Shown here: piece after piece, positions 14,056 through 26,100 of the stretch | Position numbering within the stretch: the first letter of the stretch is position 1 | Layout of the letters: each line of letters begins with the position of its first letter | Notes under the pieces: generated by a model | Seen by the model: the letters and a program-made list of their open reading frames with translations, nothing else | Database searches by the model: none | Told to the model about the DNA's origin: nothing | From: a virus | DNA length: 26,138 nt | Reading direction: 5' to 3' (one strand) | IMG/VR virus record: IMGVR_UViG_3300025305_000116 | Span: 1-26,138 of that record | Translations under genes and position numbers: made by a program

Positions 14056-16108
14056 TCCCATACTAGACGACATCTCCCATATCTATTGGGGAGATACTGA
14101 AGAAACGGTTAGTGCATTAGATAATATTAGAGATGATTTAATGGATTATCCAGTAGTACCTAAGTCGGAAAGTATGTCGTATGATGTTACTGATAAAGAC
14201 ACACTCTTTTCTTTATCTGAAAAGATAGGGGTACATCCAGAAGATATAAGCGAACTTAATGATTACAGACAAGTTAAACCAGGACAAACAATAAATGTAC
14301 CTCCTACAAAAATGATCTCTACTTATCAAGGTGAAACTATGCCACAAAACTTTAGGGATGCCGTACCTTCTTTGGGACCGCCGCCAAAATATACTCTATC
14401 TCCCTCAGGCGAGACCATTGTACATCCAGATGATTGGGGGGATATAAGTGAAGCTGCTAATCCATATTATACAGCTAGAGAACAGTCTAATATGGCAGGT
14501 GAGATATTTGTACCAGATAGTTTTACTGACTATGATCAGACACATCCAGAGGCTACCTGGGAAATAGAAGATCCACTAAAGCAGATTAGATTGTTACAAC
14601 CAGATATTAAGGTTGGTGCTTTAAGTACTTTGCTAGATGTTAGTTCTCTAGTTCCTCTTGAAGACGATATGGCACAAGCACTACGAGCAACTAATGATGC
14701 TAATCGTAGGCTTGAGGAATTTCAAAAGAGTATATATCAAACAGCACTCACAGATGGTACCTATCCTACAGATCAGGATGGCACTCCAGTTGGATATGAT
14801 TCTCAGGAAGTTGCGGATCGTATACAAAGCGATCGACACCTTATACCTATTTCTGATAGAGATAAAGCTGAACATGCTGCTTTAGTAGAAGCTCTTGATA
14901 GAAATATGACACATTACTTTTCTACAAGATCCGGATATTCGTCTGCCCATAAAGAGCTTCTTTCGAAGTCGGTACTAGATCGAAATGTTCCTAAAGGATT
15001 ACGTATAGGTGATTTACCATATATAACACCATATAATTTCTATCGGGCAATGTATAAAGCTAGCAAAGTTGACTATGATGACGGTTTGAAAATCTATCAG
15101 AACAAAGTTAATAAACTTAACCCCAAGCAGAAAGAAATATGGGAGACAATGTTTGGGACTCAAGAAGGGCTTCATAATAAAATCCACGTAGCAGTAATTC
15201 CACATGCTGAGTTGATGGGTAAGTTTACAGGAGTATATGACGTATTCGGTAATATGTTATATGAGAAAAACAGACCCCATCTAGGTAAGGAATATGTAAT
15301 GGATATTACAACACTATCACCTAGAGAGGTAGGCTATGCTGATAAAAGTCTGTTCATGCAACAAGGTTATCAAGAGGATCCAGAAACATTTGCTGAAGCT
15401 ATAGGAGATCAAATACAACAAGCTGCAATGCAAGATATAGAGACCGATCTATATGAGCCAACAGATCCACCATTTAAAGGTAAGATAAAAGATCTTGACA
15501 CAGACGATCTACTGATATACCCAATGAGAACGGACCCCTGGATCGACCATCGAACCGGCAAAAAGCTTAGACATACCTATGCAGAATATCCTCAACCTAC
15601 TTATTGGGAGTCAGTTGGAGGTCTTGGTACACAAGATCCAGCTAGGGTGCAAAAACAAGACTTACTAGGATTCGGAACAGATACTCAAGTCTTTTGGTTT
15701 CATGGTGAAGAAAGAGTAAATCTACCTGTTGCTGGTCATGAAATTGGGGGTCATGGAAAACAGGTGAAGATCCCTAGTGCCCCACTAAGACCTAGACCTG
15801 ATGGATCATTTGAAAATAAATGGGCTTATAGGTGGCATGAAATAGGTGCAGAGTGGTCTGAAGCTGTAAGGAAGTATAGAGTGCAGCGTGGTGATAATAC
15901 CTTAGCTCCTTTAGATCTTAATGATTTTACTACTTACCTTGAAAACAAGATTGTTGCTCCTCCCTATCCACTTCCAGAAAATATAACTGAAGTTTATGAG
16001 GAGATTCTAGATATAATGCGTAGCTGGAGTGATGAAGAAAAAGAAGCACTTAGATATATGATTGGTCACGCAGATGAGAATAACCAAGTAATGACAATGT
16101 CAGCATAA
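14039..16108 (+). CDS. Presumed ejection protein with LysM domain and HExxxH motif
   Basis: This 689-residue protein has one clear domain: a LysM module at ~47-89 (SYDVTDKDTLFSLSEKIGV ... LNDYRQVKPGQTINVP), with the usual 'Y-V--gDTL--ia-k-gv-pe-i--lN----v-pGq-i-vP' spacing. LysM binds N-acetylglucosamine in peptidoglycan and chitin. Much further on, residues 567-572 read HEIGGH, preceded by PVAG, and 27 residues later WHEIGAEW (599-606). A His-Glu pair with a further His and a downstream Glu in a helix is what zinc peptidases use, but the spacing is HExxxH and not HExxH, so this is suggestive only. The middle (~190-420) is helical with many charged residues. T7 carries a transglycosylase in gp16 for local wall digestion; no such domain is recognisable in this block, so this protein is the best candidate wall-active component. 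Start ATG 14039, eight bases after AAGGAG. Confidence 0.65.
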   Translation: MKQDINPILDDISHIYWGDTEETVSALDNIRDDLMDYPVVPKSESMSYDVTDKDTLFSLSEKIGVHPEDISELNDYRQVKPGQTINVPPTKMISTYQGETMPQNFRDAVPSLGPPPKYTLSPSGETIVHPDDWGDISEAANPYYTAREQSNMAGEIFVPDSFTDYDQTHPEATWEIEDPLKQIRLLQPDIKVGALSTLLDVSSLVPLEDDMAQALRATNDANRRLEEFQKSIYQTALTDGTYPTDQDGTPVGYDSQEVADRIQSDRHLIPISDRDKAEHAALVEALDRNMTHYFSTRSGYSSAHKELLSKSVLDRNVPKGLRIGDLPYITPYNFYRAMYKASKVDYDDGLKIYQNKVNKLNPKQKEIWETMFGTQEGLHNKIHVAVIPHAELMGKFTGVYDVFGNMLYEKNRPHLGKEYVMDITTLSPREVGYADKSLFMQQGYQEDPETFAEAIGDQIQQAAMQDIETDLYEPTDPPFKGKIKDLDTDDLLIYPMRTDPWIDHRTGKKLRHTYAEYPQPTYWESVGGLGTQDPARVQKQDLLGFGTDTQVFWFHGEERVNLPVAGHEIGGHGKQVKIPSAPLRPRPDGSFENKWAYRWHEIGAEWSEAVRKYRVQRGDNTLAPLDLNDFTTYLENKIVAPPYPLPENITEVYEEILDIMRSWSDEEKEALRYMIGHADENNQVMTMSA

Positions 16109-16120
16109 AGGAGAATAGTA

Positions 16121-19100
16121 GTGACAGATGTACCTCGCAATGAACAGTCTATGATAGACCCTAGCACAATAAAAGAATCCCCAGAAGTCGAAGAGGTGTG
16201 GGAATCATCTTATGATTATGATGTCTTTACTTCTGGTAAAGGGTGGGGATCTGTGGAGGTATCAACTGAAGGTCGTGGTAAATATTCTCAACCTACAGCT
16301 GAAGAGATAAGAGAGAATAGAGGAAGAAAACTCCATTACGGATATAACAGTAAAGAAAATAGATTGATGTGGTCACCTATAGATAAAGTTCCCCCGAAAA
16401 GTGATTACATTCCTAAACCAGATATTACACAAGAAGAATTAGATACTGCAATAGATTCACTACAACAAAGATCTAATCATATAAATAATAGACTAGAGCA
16501 ATCCTTAACAGGAGATTCTGTAGATACAGATGATGGTATAACTATAACCAGCAACTGGATAAATAAAATGATTGATGAGGTTAGAAGTAGACTATCATCA
16601 TCAGGTAAAGTAAATGAATACTTATTAAACCCATTTTATACAAGACCTGACAAAGATGGAAAACCTGAAATACCTGCATTACAGGATCCGTTATTTAGAG
16701 AGATACTAGCAGACGGTGCCTTAGAAGCACACGAAGAAGAATTATTTAAGAAGTATCTTAAGGAAGGGACACTATCTTCTTACTCTACTATGGAAGGTGA
16801 GTTTGTTCAGAAAGTAATTCCACATCCAGAAATTGCTCCTCGTATGAAAGATTATAATTGGTTATGGAAACGATATACTGAACATACTAATAAATATAAT
16901 AATATGAAGTCAGAGGTTGATGCAATTGAAAGGGTTATTCGCACAGAGTTAGATTCAGAAACTAAAGATTATCTAATGGAAACACTAATAGATAACTTTG
17001 GATGGGTTAGAAAAGACTTTACAGATAGGGGTATTGTATTAACTGACTATGCTCGTAGTATTATTGATCAGAATGAATGGAATGATACAAGAGAAGATAT
17101 GGATGATACATCCCTAGTCTATCCAGACGGATCTTTTGTTCCGGAGGGTCATTATTATGACACAGCTACCGATACGTCTATACCTATTGAAGATTCTAAT
17201 ATAAAAAGAGAATTAGGTATTGTATTTAATCAGGAAAATGTACCTGAAGAAGTTGTTAATAACTTTAGGGAACTTCCTGATACACTACAAGCTTTTATTA
17301 TGAAAGACCAGACATCCCTAGTCTATCCAGACGGATCTTTTGTACCAGAAGGATACTATTATGATATTGAAAAAGATCATACTGTAACTATATCAGAAAA
17401 GGTGGACCAATATAGGAAAAACTTTAAACATAGTAAAGAAGAATTAGAAGACCTACAAAGATTTTTTAAATTAGCTCAACTGCAGGCTGGTAGAGCGAAT
17501 GAATTTAGTAGTATGAGTGATAAGGAGTTAGAACAGTACATTACGAGTAGGACGAAAAAGAGAGATGCAAAACTTAAGGGTATTACTATAGGTACTCCCC
17601 AGTTTCAGACAACTTTAGAAGCTATTACTAGAAGATTTGACGAAAGGTTTGGTACAAACTACCACACATGGGAAGACTTAAACCAAGGTCTATTAGCGGG
17701 TGCATTATCCAGTAGACAAATAGTATGGATTGAGGATATGTATAGATGGGGGATGCAGAGATTGCCAAAGTCTTCTGCTACCGCCACTAATCTATCAAAG
17801 ATGGAGAAATCATCTTTCGATAGAAATAATGATAGAGGCTTTGACGTTCCTTGGGATCCCAAAATTAAAATGTTACTTGGAGGAATAGATCCTCAAGATT
17901 TAGAAACCATTCTTAGTGATCGAGGTGCTACATATAAGAATCTTTGGAAGGAGTTTATGCTACTAGGTAACGAGTGGAATAAACAGAAAGAAAATTATAA
18001 AAATATTCTTCTTGGTAATCCAGCTATGGAGAATTGGGATACAGAAATGGTTTCCCCAGAAATGTCTAGATTAGATCAGGTATTGAATAATATGTTCCTC
18101 CCTATTGAGCAGATGTTACTTATGCATGCTTCAGGAGAGCTGGGTTTTTGGGAACCAGGGTTTGAACAGTGGTCATTATTTGCTGGTAGAATGTATGCTA
18201 AGGAATACGGCAAGCGACAAAGCGGGGCTAGTGATAACTTTAATACACATCTTAAATACGCACTACATGTTATACATACTATGAGTGGAGAAATTACTCC
18301 CGAAGTAACCTCTGCCATGTTATTTCTTTTTGGACTCAAAGCTGGTTCTGAAGAAGTAGATGATAAAGTTTTCATGACAAAAGCACTACAAGCTGCTGGA
18401 CAGCCTGTTGAAGCAGCGGCAATACTTGGAGTAACTCTAGAATATCTACTCCAGTTATCAGGTGGAGATATGACTTCTCTTGATCCTAATAATATTAATC
18501 AAGCAGTAAATACTGTTACTTATGAAATTGCGTCTGCAATATCTGCTGCGTCTTACGCAGCAACTACAGACCGTTTTGCATTAGAGGCATTACTACCTAA
18601 AGGTACTATTAGAGACATGACCCGAATATCACAAAATATTAGGTTTCGTACACCAAGTGCTGAAGCTATGGAGGGTGCCTTTGATCCTGAAATAAAGCTG
18701 GGTCAGGAACAAGCATACGAATTGCAGCAGACAGAGTATGATGAAATGCTTCGACTTTCCGCACCGTTATTGCCCTCACTTGCAGAAGGTGGTGAAATGC
18801 CTGATGTAGAGAGTATAGAAACTTTACTTGTAGAGGCTGCATTGGGCTCTCCTGCAATTGAGTCATTGCTATCGGCTGACTGGGCAACTGACGCAACTAA
18901 TAGAGAGAAACTATTATATGTATTTAGAACTATGATGTTAACGGAAGAGTCTGCTTTGGCTTTTAAGGGTGCAATGTTTACAGCTTTAATAGCTAACAAG
19001 AGAACTCCAATGGCTGGAACAACAGAAAGAAATATGATGCAGATGAAGGATGTCTTTCTATTCTGGGAAACATATTTGAATAGACAGAACACAGCAATCA

Positions 19101-20098
19101 TTCCGTACACATACAGAAATGGAGAGTTTATCCCTGCTACAGCATCACATACTAAAGAATATGACTATTCTAAATGGGCTAATCCAACTGAAGAACAGCC
19201 TGATGGTGGGGTATTAAATGTATCTATATATAACGATCTCAATCAAACAAAAGAAACCCAAGCAGAAAATGATGAAACAACAAGAAGAACTATGCTTAGA
19301 AACTTTAGCAATATAACAGTAGCAAATCCAAATATAATACAACCAATTAGACCGGATATGATAGGACCTGCAATTAATAAGGTTATGGATACTATTCACG
19401 AAATTAATAATCAGGGTAAAGAACCAGTAGGATTAATTGAAGCACAACTACTTTTAGCTTTAGAATTAGTAGAGGGTGAACATAAATTAGATGCGGGAAT
19501 AATTCCAGTAAAGTTAGCAAAGTTAGCAAGCTTTGTTAAAGCTTTTCGAGAAGGCGACAGACTTAGTAAGATATCTTATGGACTAGAGTTAGGTAGAAGT
19601 AAAACAACTGGGGGTATTAGGGGTATGCAACAAGCTCCGCACATTCGAATTAATACGTATGAGATGGAAACCACTTATCAGCCTGGGGGGTTTGCAGGTT
19701 TGTTTCTTGAAACTAAGAGCGAACAAAAAATTATTAACTCCTTTACTATACCGTGGATGGCTTTCCATAATGACGACTGGAAAGGAACTACGGCTGAAAA
19801 AGAGGCAGGTTTACAGGGAAGCGTTAAAGATTTTATGTTAGTAAGCAGAGAAGATTGGGTTCAAATTATGACAGGTAAGGAGAATATTCCCGCTATTGGT
19901 GGGTATATGGAATGGGAAGGCAGAGCTGATCAATATAACGTCAGGGGCTTGAAGAAGAAGTTTCTTGATAAATATGAAACATCCCATAATATCCATAATG
20001 GAATATATGGAATAAAGGTAGAGTACTACGGGGCGAATGGTAAATGGCAAACCAACATAACCCGTGATTATACTAAAGTAAGAGTAAGAGTAAAATAA
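16121..20098 (+). CDS. Large presumed ejection protein with duplicated motif (1325 aa, GTG start)
   Basis: This 1325-residue protein is almost the length of T7 gp16 (1318 aa), but I recognise no transglycosylase or other catalytic domain. The start is GTG 16121 with AAAGGAG at 16107-16113; the ATG at codon 11 is the fallback. The N-terminal ~100 residues are acidic and look unstructured. Residues 330-347 and 398-415 are near-identical copies of TSLVYPDGSFVPEG(H/Y)YYD. After ~420 the protein is helical. An alanine-rich, moderately hydrophobic region around 710-830 (MLLMHASGELGFWEPG ... AAGQPVEAAAILGVTLEYLL ... AISAASYAATTD) could interact with membrane or form a helical bundle. The last ~150 residues are beta-like and end in basic RDYTKVRVRVK. 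It lies between the LysM protein and the giant ORF. A gp15/gp16-like structural role in the ejection channel is inferred from size and position. Confidence 0.65.
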   Translation: MTDVPRNEQSMIDPSTIKESPEVEEVWESSYDYDVFTSGKGWGSVEVSTEGRGKYSQPTAEEIRENRGRKLHYGYNSKENRLMWSPIDKVPPKSDYIPKPDITQEELDTAIDSLQQRSNHINNRLEQSLTGDSVDTDDGITITSNWINKMIDEVRSRLSSSGKVNEYLLNPFYTRPDKDGKPEIPALQDPLFREILADGALEAHEEELFKKYLKEGTLSSYSTMEGEFVQKVIPHPEIAPRMKDYNWLWKRYTEHTNKYNNMKSEVDAIERVIRTELDSETKDYLMETLIDNFGWVRKDFTDRGIVLTDYARSIIDQNEWNDTREDMDDTSLVYPDGSFVPEGHYYDTATDTSIPIEDSNIKRELGIVFNQENVPEEVVNNFRELPDTLQAFIMKDQTSLVYPDGSFVPEGYYYDIEKDHTVTISEKVDQYRKNFKHSKEELEDLQRFFKLAQLQAGRANEFSSMSDKELEQYITSRTKKRDAKLKGITIGTPQFQTTLEAITRRFDERFGTNYHTWEDLNQGLLAGALSSRQIVWIEDMYRWGMQRLPKSSATATNLSKMEKSSFDRNNDRGFDVPWDPKIKMLLGGIDPQDLETILSDRGATYKNLWKEFMLLGNEWNKQKENYKNILLGNPAMENWDTEMVSPEMSRLDQVLNNMFLPIEQMLLMHASGELGFWEPGFEQWSLFAGRMYAKEYGKRQSGASDNFNTHLKYALHVIHTMSGEITPEVTSAMLFLFGLKAGSEEVDDKVFMTKALQAAGQPVEAAAILGVTLEYLLQLSGGDMTSLDPNNINQAVNTVTYEIASAISAASYAATTDRFALEALLPKGTIRDMTRISQNIRFRTPSAEAMEGAFDPEIKLGQEQAYELQQTEYDEMLRLSAPLLPSLAEGGEMPDVESIETLLVEAALGSPAIESLLSADWATDATNREKLLYVFRTMMLTEESALAFKGAMFTALIANKRTPMAGTTERNMMQMKDVFLFWETYLNRQNTAIIPYTYRNGEFIPATASHTKEYDYSKWANPTEEQPDGGVLNVSIYNDLNQTKETQAENDETTRRTMLRNFSNITVANPNIIQPIRPDMIGPAINKVMDTIHEINNQGKEPVGLIEAQLLLALELVEGEHKLDAGIIPVKLAKLASFVKAFREGDRLSKISYGLELGRSKTTGGIRGMQQAPHIRINTYEMETTYQPGGFAGLFLETKSEQKIINSFTIPWMAFHNDDWKGTTAEKEAGLQGSVKDFMLVSREDWVQIMTGKENIPAIGGYMEWEGRADQYNVRGLKKKFLDKYETSHNIHNGIYGIKVEYYGANGKWQTNITRDYTKVRVRVK
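17108..17160 (+). repeat. Direct repeat, copy 1 (TSLVYPDGSFVPEG motif)
   Basis: Together with copy 2 at 17312-17364 this forms an in-frame direct repeat with a period of 204 bases (68 codons). The first 32 bases are identical and 47 of 53 match overall. Flanking DNA is not alike, although the following residues keep a weak 'D---D-(S/T)(I/V)-I' pattern. The identity includes synonymous positions, which points to recent duplication or gene conversion. Confidence 0.9.
17312..17364 (+). repeat. Direct repeat, copy 2 (TSLVYPDGSFVPEG motif)
   Basis: This is the second copy of the motif, at residues 398-415 of the 1325-residue protein. It differs from copy 1 at six of 53 bases, all in the last 21 bases; only one changes a residue (His to Tyr). 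Between the copies is a segment with an unrelated helical stretch (ELGIVFNQENVPEEVVNNF). Confidence 0.9.
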
Positions 20099-20108
20099 GG
20101 AATATTAA

Positions 20109-23100
20109 ATGGTAAGACCAAGACAATCCCCAGCAGATTATTTACCCCCACTACCGGGACCGAGCCCTGATGATATGTTTCATATGGGGTCACTAGATAG
20201 GGAGCTAGATGCAGGATATTATTCAAAGATTCCTGAAGCACCACTAGAAGCGTGGGGTGAGGATACTCTATACTCATCGAAGACTATACATGAATCTCAA
20301 AAACCCTATCAGGTAGAATCTATTAATCTTGCGACAGGTGATTATCAAATAGGACCCCTGTCTTTACTAGAGTCTAATAGATTAGGTATGGCTTTAGTTC
20401 ATACTGGTGGTATGTGGGGTCCAAATGCACAAAATACAAATCTTGTTGCATCTATGATGTTTGCTGGTAGAAGAGAATTAGCTGGTACATTTATGGCACT
20501 AGATGAGGACATGGAAAAAAACTTAAAAAACTTCATAAGTCCTCTCGCTTATAGTAACTGGCTTAAAGGTGTTAATGTTCATCTACCCGAACTTGATAAG
20601 CCAAGTACCTATATACCAGTTAGGACACAACATTTCGAACCTATGTTTATTGGTGAAGCGTGGGAACAGTTTAATCCAAACGATTTATTCTTAGAAGAAC
20701 CACATCCAGATTACACACCAGATAAGGCTTGGGCTTTGATGTGGGAAAAAAATCCTGGATTTATGAATAGAATCTCTAAACTCGGAGCTAATGAAGAATA
20801 CTTTGCGGATGCTAAAAACGAACATGAGTGGATGCATAATGCCAACATGTTGATAGAGCTAAACTATATAACTAAGAGTAAGATGTGGAGTGACGATACT
20901 TCTTGGTGGGGAAAGAATGTAAGTGGACAGTTATATACCTTTGTTGTAAGCGGTATCTTAAATGAACCAGATATGGTTGGAGAAATGCTTGTAGGATTAC
21001 TTCTTACAGCCGCCACTGCAGGTATTGGTGGTGTAGCCCTTACTGCTAAAATAGCCACTTATATGCGCAAGGGTGTTAAGATAATGGATGAGCTTGCCGA
21101 GCTTCGGACATTTGTTAGTAAGGTATTAAGAATGTCTAGGGTTACAAATTTCCTACCGTCTGCTATTCCTCATACGTTTATGACACGGGGTGGGAAGGTA
21201 GCTCTAAAGTCTAGGTGGTTTAATCCTTTTGCAAACAAGGGTCGTAATATCTTTATGGCTAATGCAGCTGAAGGAGCTCTTACAGGTACTCTTGCAGAAA
21301 TTGGTAACCAACGAAGAAAAATAAATTGGGAACTACAAGACGAGTATGATTGGGAAATGGTAGCATGGCAGGGCGGTCTTGAGTCTATTATAACCCCATT
21401 CATTAACCCCGCATTTGTTTTGGGAATGAAGGGTTTACAAAGAGGTAGTATGAGAACTATGCAGTTCAGTAGTCAGCTTATGACTGAATTGACTGGTACT
21501 GATATAGATCTAGGAGCTAAGCTTCCAGATGTTGTAAAGAATATTGTAAAGGTATGGGGACAACCAGAATCTGCAACAGATAGAATTACTCTAGATATTC
21601 TTGGTAATATGGCTTGGAAGAATTTAGAAAATATGTTAGGCTCTTTAGATGCTGATGGTAGAAAAGTAACTGGTCAAAGACTTGGTCAAATACTAGCTAT
21701 GTTACTAGAAGATGGTAAACTAGACTCTCTACAAGGTCTGGAAACGACTCTTGAACTAATGATTAAAGAGGCTACTGTAAGAAAAGATGATGGTACTACA
21801 TATATTGATCATAAGAAAATGGATCTTCCAATGGCAGTAGCAAAATTAGCCGCTATTGCAGCTAAGAAAAGGGGTCTGACAGCTGATGAAATAGGAACAC
21901 ACGAAGCTACAGCTTTCTTCTTTATTCATGGAGAAAGAATAGCTTCAGAGAGAAATAAGAAAAACATAAAAAGGAAAGACGGTTCAGAACCTGTAGGAGA
22001 TAATAAATGGACTGCTCCTGATATTATTACAGAAGCGCTTGGCGGTACTGAGATAGATATTGCAGTATTCTTTGACGAAGCAATGAGAGCTGAGGTTGAT
22101 GAGGAGTTGACATTAGGGGGTTTAGATCCCAAGTTTGCTAGTAAAAGTCAGGTTGCTGCAGCTTGGGAAAAAGCTATGGTTAAACGTGGTGCAACATTTG
22201 CAAAACGTGCCTCAGCAATAATTGATGAACAAGAGAAACTTATAAAAGAAGTTTCTGAATTAATTGAGGCAGCTAGACAAGCACTGGATATACGAGAAGG
22301 TGATGCTAGTTATTATATGAATGAACTAGTAGCTTCGGATCCTGAGCTTAAAAGAAGATTGGTAGAGTTAGAAAACTTTACTAATGATTTGCAAGCATTA
22401 TTTAATCAGATATCAGAAATACGGGCTTTAAGGGAAAGTGATTTGCATGTTAAAGATCAAACCCAAGCTAATTCAATGCTAGATATAGCATTAACTTCTG
22501 ATCGCGTTGGCGGTATGATGGCTAGATTAAAATTAATAGCTAAGGCTTTAAATATAGATGTTAAAGGAATTAGTAAAATTTCAGATATGGTTGCTATACT
22601 AAAACAAAGAGTTTCACAGGATGAGAGATTTGATTTAGAAGCATTCAAACCACTAGCAGAGCACCTAAGTTTAGAGCTTAGTGAAAACCTTGCTGTAATA
22701 ACCGAAGAGCAATCAAACTTAGAAAAGGTTCTTATAGACAACCTATTTAGAACAATTGCAAACTATCATAATGTATATAAAAACTCAAGTCCACATGTTA
22801 TAGACCAAACCATTGATGGTGTGAAGATTGATCGACAATTCCAAGCAATAGTTAATTCTATTATGAGAGTAAACGACTCTAATTATGAGGTACTGAATAT
22901 AGATAACATGACCAATACTGGTGAGTGGAATGTTACTGAATCAGGAACCAAAACCGATACTACAGAACCTATATTTCTTACCGATAAGATTCTATTAAAG
23001 GATAAAAAATCCGGAGATGTTTTAAGTAAAGGCGAGGGCACCATCCACCATGTTGAAGCACACTTATTAGATAAGGCTGATCCTCGTCATAAAGAATATG

Positions 23101-26100
23101 TTCCTCCGCCCCCACCACCGACAACAGGTGGACACCCATCAACACCGCCAAGTAAGATTAATGAACTAAGAGAGAAGGCTGGTTTTGAACCTGTAGAAGT
23201 AGAACTATCTGGTGATCCAGAAAGTAATTCATTTGTTCCCTTAGATTTTGCTGAAAGTGTCACAGTCTATCAGACTCTTCAGGAATTAATAGCTAAGGCT
23301 GAAGAGGCTGGAGATACAAAACTAGCAAAAGAACTTAAAAGAACACTGTCTGCATTAAGATTCTTTGCTGAGAACCATCTAGATACTCTTCCTATTACTG
23401 AAGCAATTGTTGATATACAGACAAAAACATTAGCTATTACAAAGAGAATGAATGAGATAGATGAAGAGTTTATGAATAATGAAAAGTTTAAAGCAAACTA
23501 TCAAATAGAAGCAGATGCTCAAGTTGTTGCAGTATTATCTACAAGAATAAAGAACAGTGCTGATAGGGGTAAGATTAAAGAAAATGATGTTGTTCTTGAT
23601 ACAGAATCACAGGAAGCATTATCTTCCTTAGAAGATAGCTATAAGATTAAGCCTAAGAAAGGTGTATCTCATTGGAAGAGATTAGCTAAAATTAGAACCA
23701 TGCTTGAAAAGAAATCTGCTAACTTTGGGGCTAAATACTTAAAGGCTAAAGAAAAACACAACAAAGAGATTACAACCCATAGCGATGAGATAATGAGACT
23801 TAAGGAGAAACAGAGATCCGAAATTCACAAAATAAATATGCGTGTTATTGAAGCTCATTTAGGAGAACATACAGGTCTAACTCTAGCTACAGGTAGAGAA
23901 ATTGCAGAACAAGTAGCAACGCACCAACTTAAGTTAGCTAGGAAAGAAGCAGATTGGAAATTCTTTTGGGAAGAACAATCAACAATGACCTTAAATGATT
24001 TTATTTTTCAATATCTTAATAACAATCAATATGTAAGAACGAGAATACTCAAAAAACATGGTACTAAAGAAGAGGGTTATACAAAGAAACAGCTACAAGA
24101 ATATTGGGATCAGGCTATAAAAAAAGAAAAAGAATTAATTGATCGTCTGCATGTAGGTAGAATGATGGCTACCCAAAGAGTTATTAATAACCTAGCTACT
24201 GAAATCCTAGAAGAGAAGGGTGTTACGATAGATAACTGGAATCCTGAACATAGGTTTACTCTAGATACATTACCAGATCAAAGACTTGCAGCACTTGCTG
24301 CGGGTGATGGGGTCACATCTCATATAGAAACAAAACTAGAAGCAGTAACCTTATTAAGTCAGTTTGCTAGAAGAATTATATATATGCTCAACACTCCGAG
24401 ATGGAGTGACGAAACAACACTGAAGTGGGATAAGGTTAAAAAGGCATTGCCACCGGGTATTAAAAATCTTCGGATAGAGATTGTATTTGCACATGCCCTA
24501 ACTCCTGACTCTAAAAATAAAGCTAATACAGAAATGCTTGAGGTGTTAGAATTAGAGTTTGATGTTGAACTACTAAAGGGAGCGTTAGCGGATCTAATAA
24601 CATTACTAGATCCCGCAATTAAAGAGCAATATAAATATACAGCTAGAATGATTAGAGAGGCTCAAAAAGATCCTACCGATACTCATAGTGAATACAGTTG
24701 GTATGCAGCACAGAGAATTGTTACAATGTTATGGGATGCCATGCTACCCGCTTATCGAGACGAGTTCTTAGCTAATGAAATCCATCCGGATCATATAGGT
24801 CGAGGATATAAACTTGTACACAGTAAGGGAGTTACTACTAAGTGGGGAACTGAGTCTGATTATATTATTGCGGTAGGAGAAGAAGCTAAGAATATGCTTT
24901 TAATCTTACCAGAGGGAATAAGAAAGCTTGCTCTTGAAAGGCTTGGTATTAAAGAAACAGCTATTATTGCTGATATAGATCCCAACACACTTTTAACAGC
25001 TATGGCTAGTTTTATGCATAAGAAAACTGCAGCGGATTTAGCAAAATATGGTAATGGTACAGAGGATTACAATTCAGCCTTTACTACTGGTCGGGGTATA
25101 ATTGAAATTGTTCTAGATAGATCACCGGGTACTATGAGACGAGTAGTAGATAAGTCTGATCCTGAAGGTGTTGTTGATAACTTTACTGAACTTAATGAAA
25201 CTAGTAAAGAATCCGCAAAACGATTTAAAAAACCAGAAAAAGAAAAAAGTAAAGTTCTATTACCTCCACATACAGGTGATATAAATATGTTTGGTCCTCT
25301 AGAAGAGTGGGGACTTATACGTACCCTTGAGGATGAAGTATTCCGTAATAGAATTAAATTCTCTGCACATGTAGAGATAACTGATTCTATCAGAAACCAA
25401 TGGGCTGATCCGAACAGAGTGTCTAATGTTAAAGAAGATGATATGTTTAATGTTGGTCGAAGACTTCCGTTTAGACTTACACCTTATATTAATAATAGAC
25501 TATATAAAGGAACAACACTGGATCGCCAAGAACTATTGGAAGCTTTGTTTACAGTACAGTTAGATATGCCAGCAGTAGTACAGTCATTTATTTATGATGC
25601 TGTTATTGGACACAGACAATTCTATGCTAGTGAAGCTAAAACTACTAGTGAAATTATTACTACTGGTTGGGATACAGTGATGCCGTCAACTAACTTGGCT
25701 TGGGTGAATATCCTACAACAGTTGAATCCAGAGCTTCTTCAAGCAGAGAATGTAGACTCTCCACTTGTACAACTTGTATTGGAAGAGGCATTAAGATGGG
25801 AAAACCAAACTGATCCTGATACTGGGAAGACAAGACCCTTCAATGAAATTATTAACCAATACAACTATGGAGATCAATCATGGCAAGGTGCTCACCTATT
25901 CTGGTTTCTCAATCGAAAAGGTGATGAGTTTATAGCTGAACTACAAAGGATTCATGATGAAGGAGAAATGGGTTGGAATGAAGATCTTGCGGATAGATAT
26001 ATTACAACAGCCGTGAAGTGGATACATGAATTATTATCTACTGATAAGGATAGTAGAATGGATATCTTTAGAGACTTATTCAAAAAGGTTGGTATTACTG

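Noticed and set aside
15737-15754. Canonical zincin (HExxH) metallopeptidase
   Set aside because: The sequence is HEIGGH, with three residues between Glu and the second His. I therefore call it only a suggestive motif and not an assigned peptidase.
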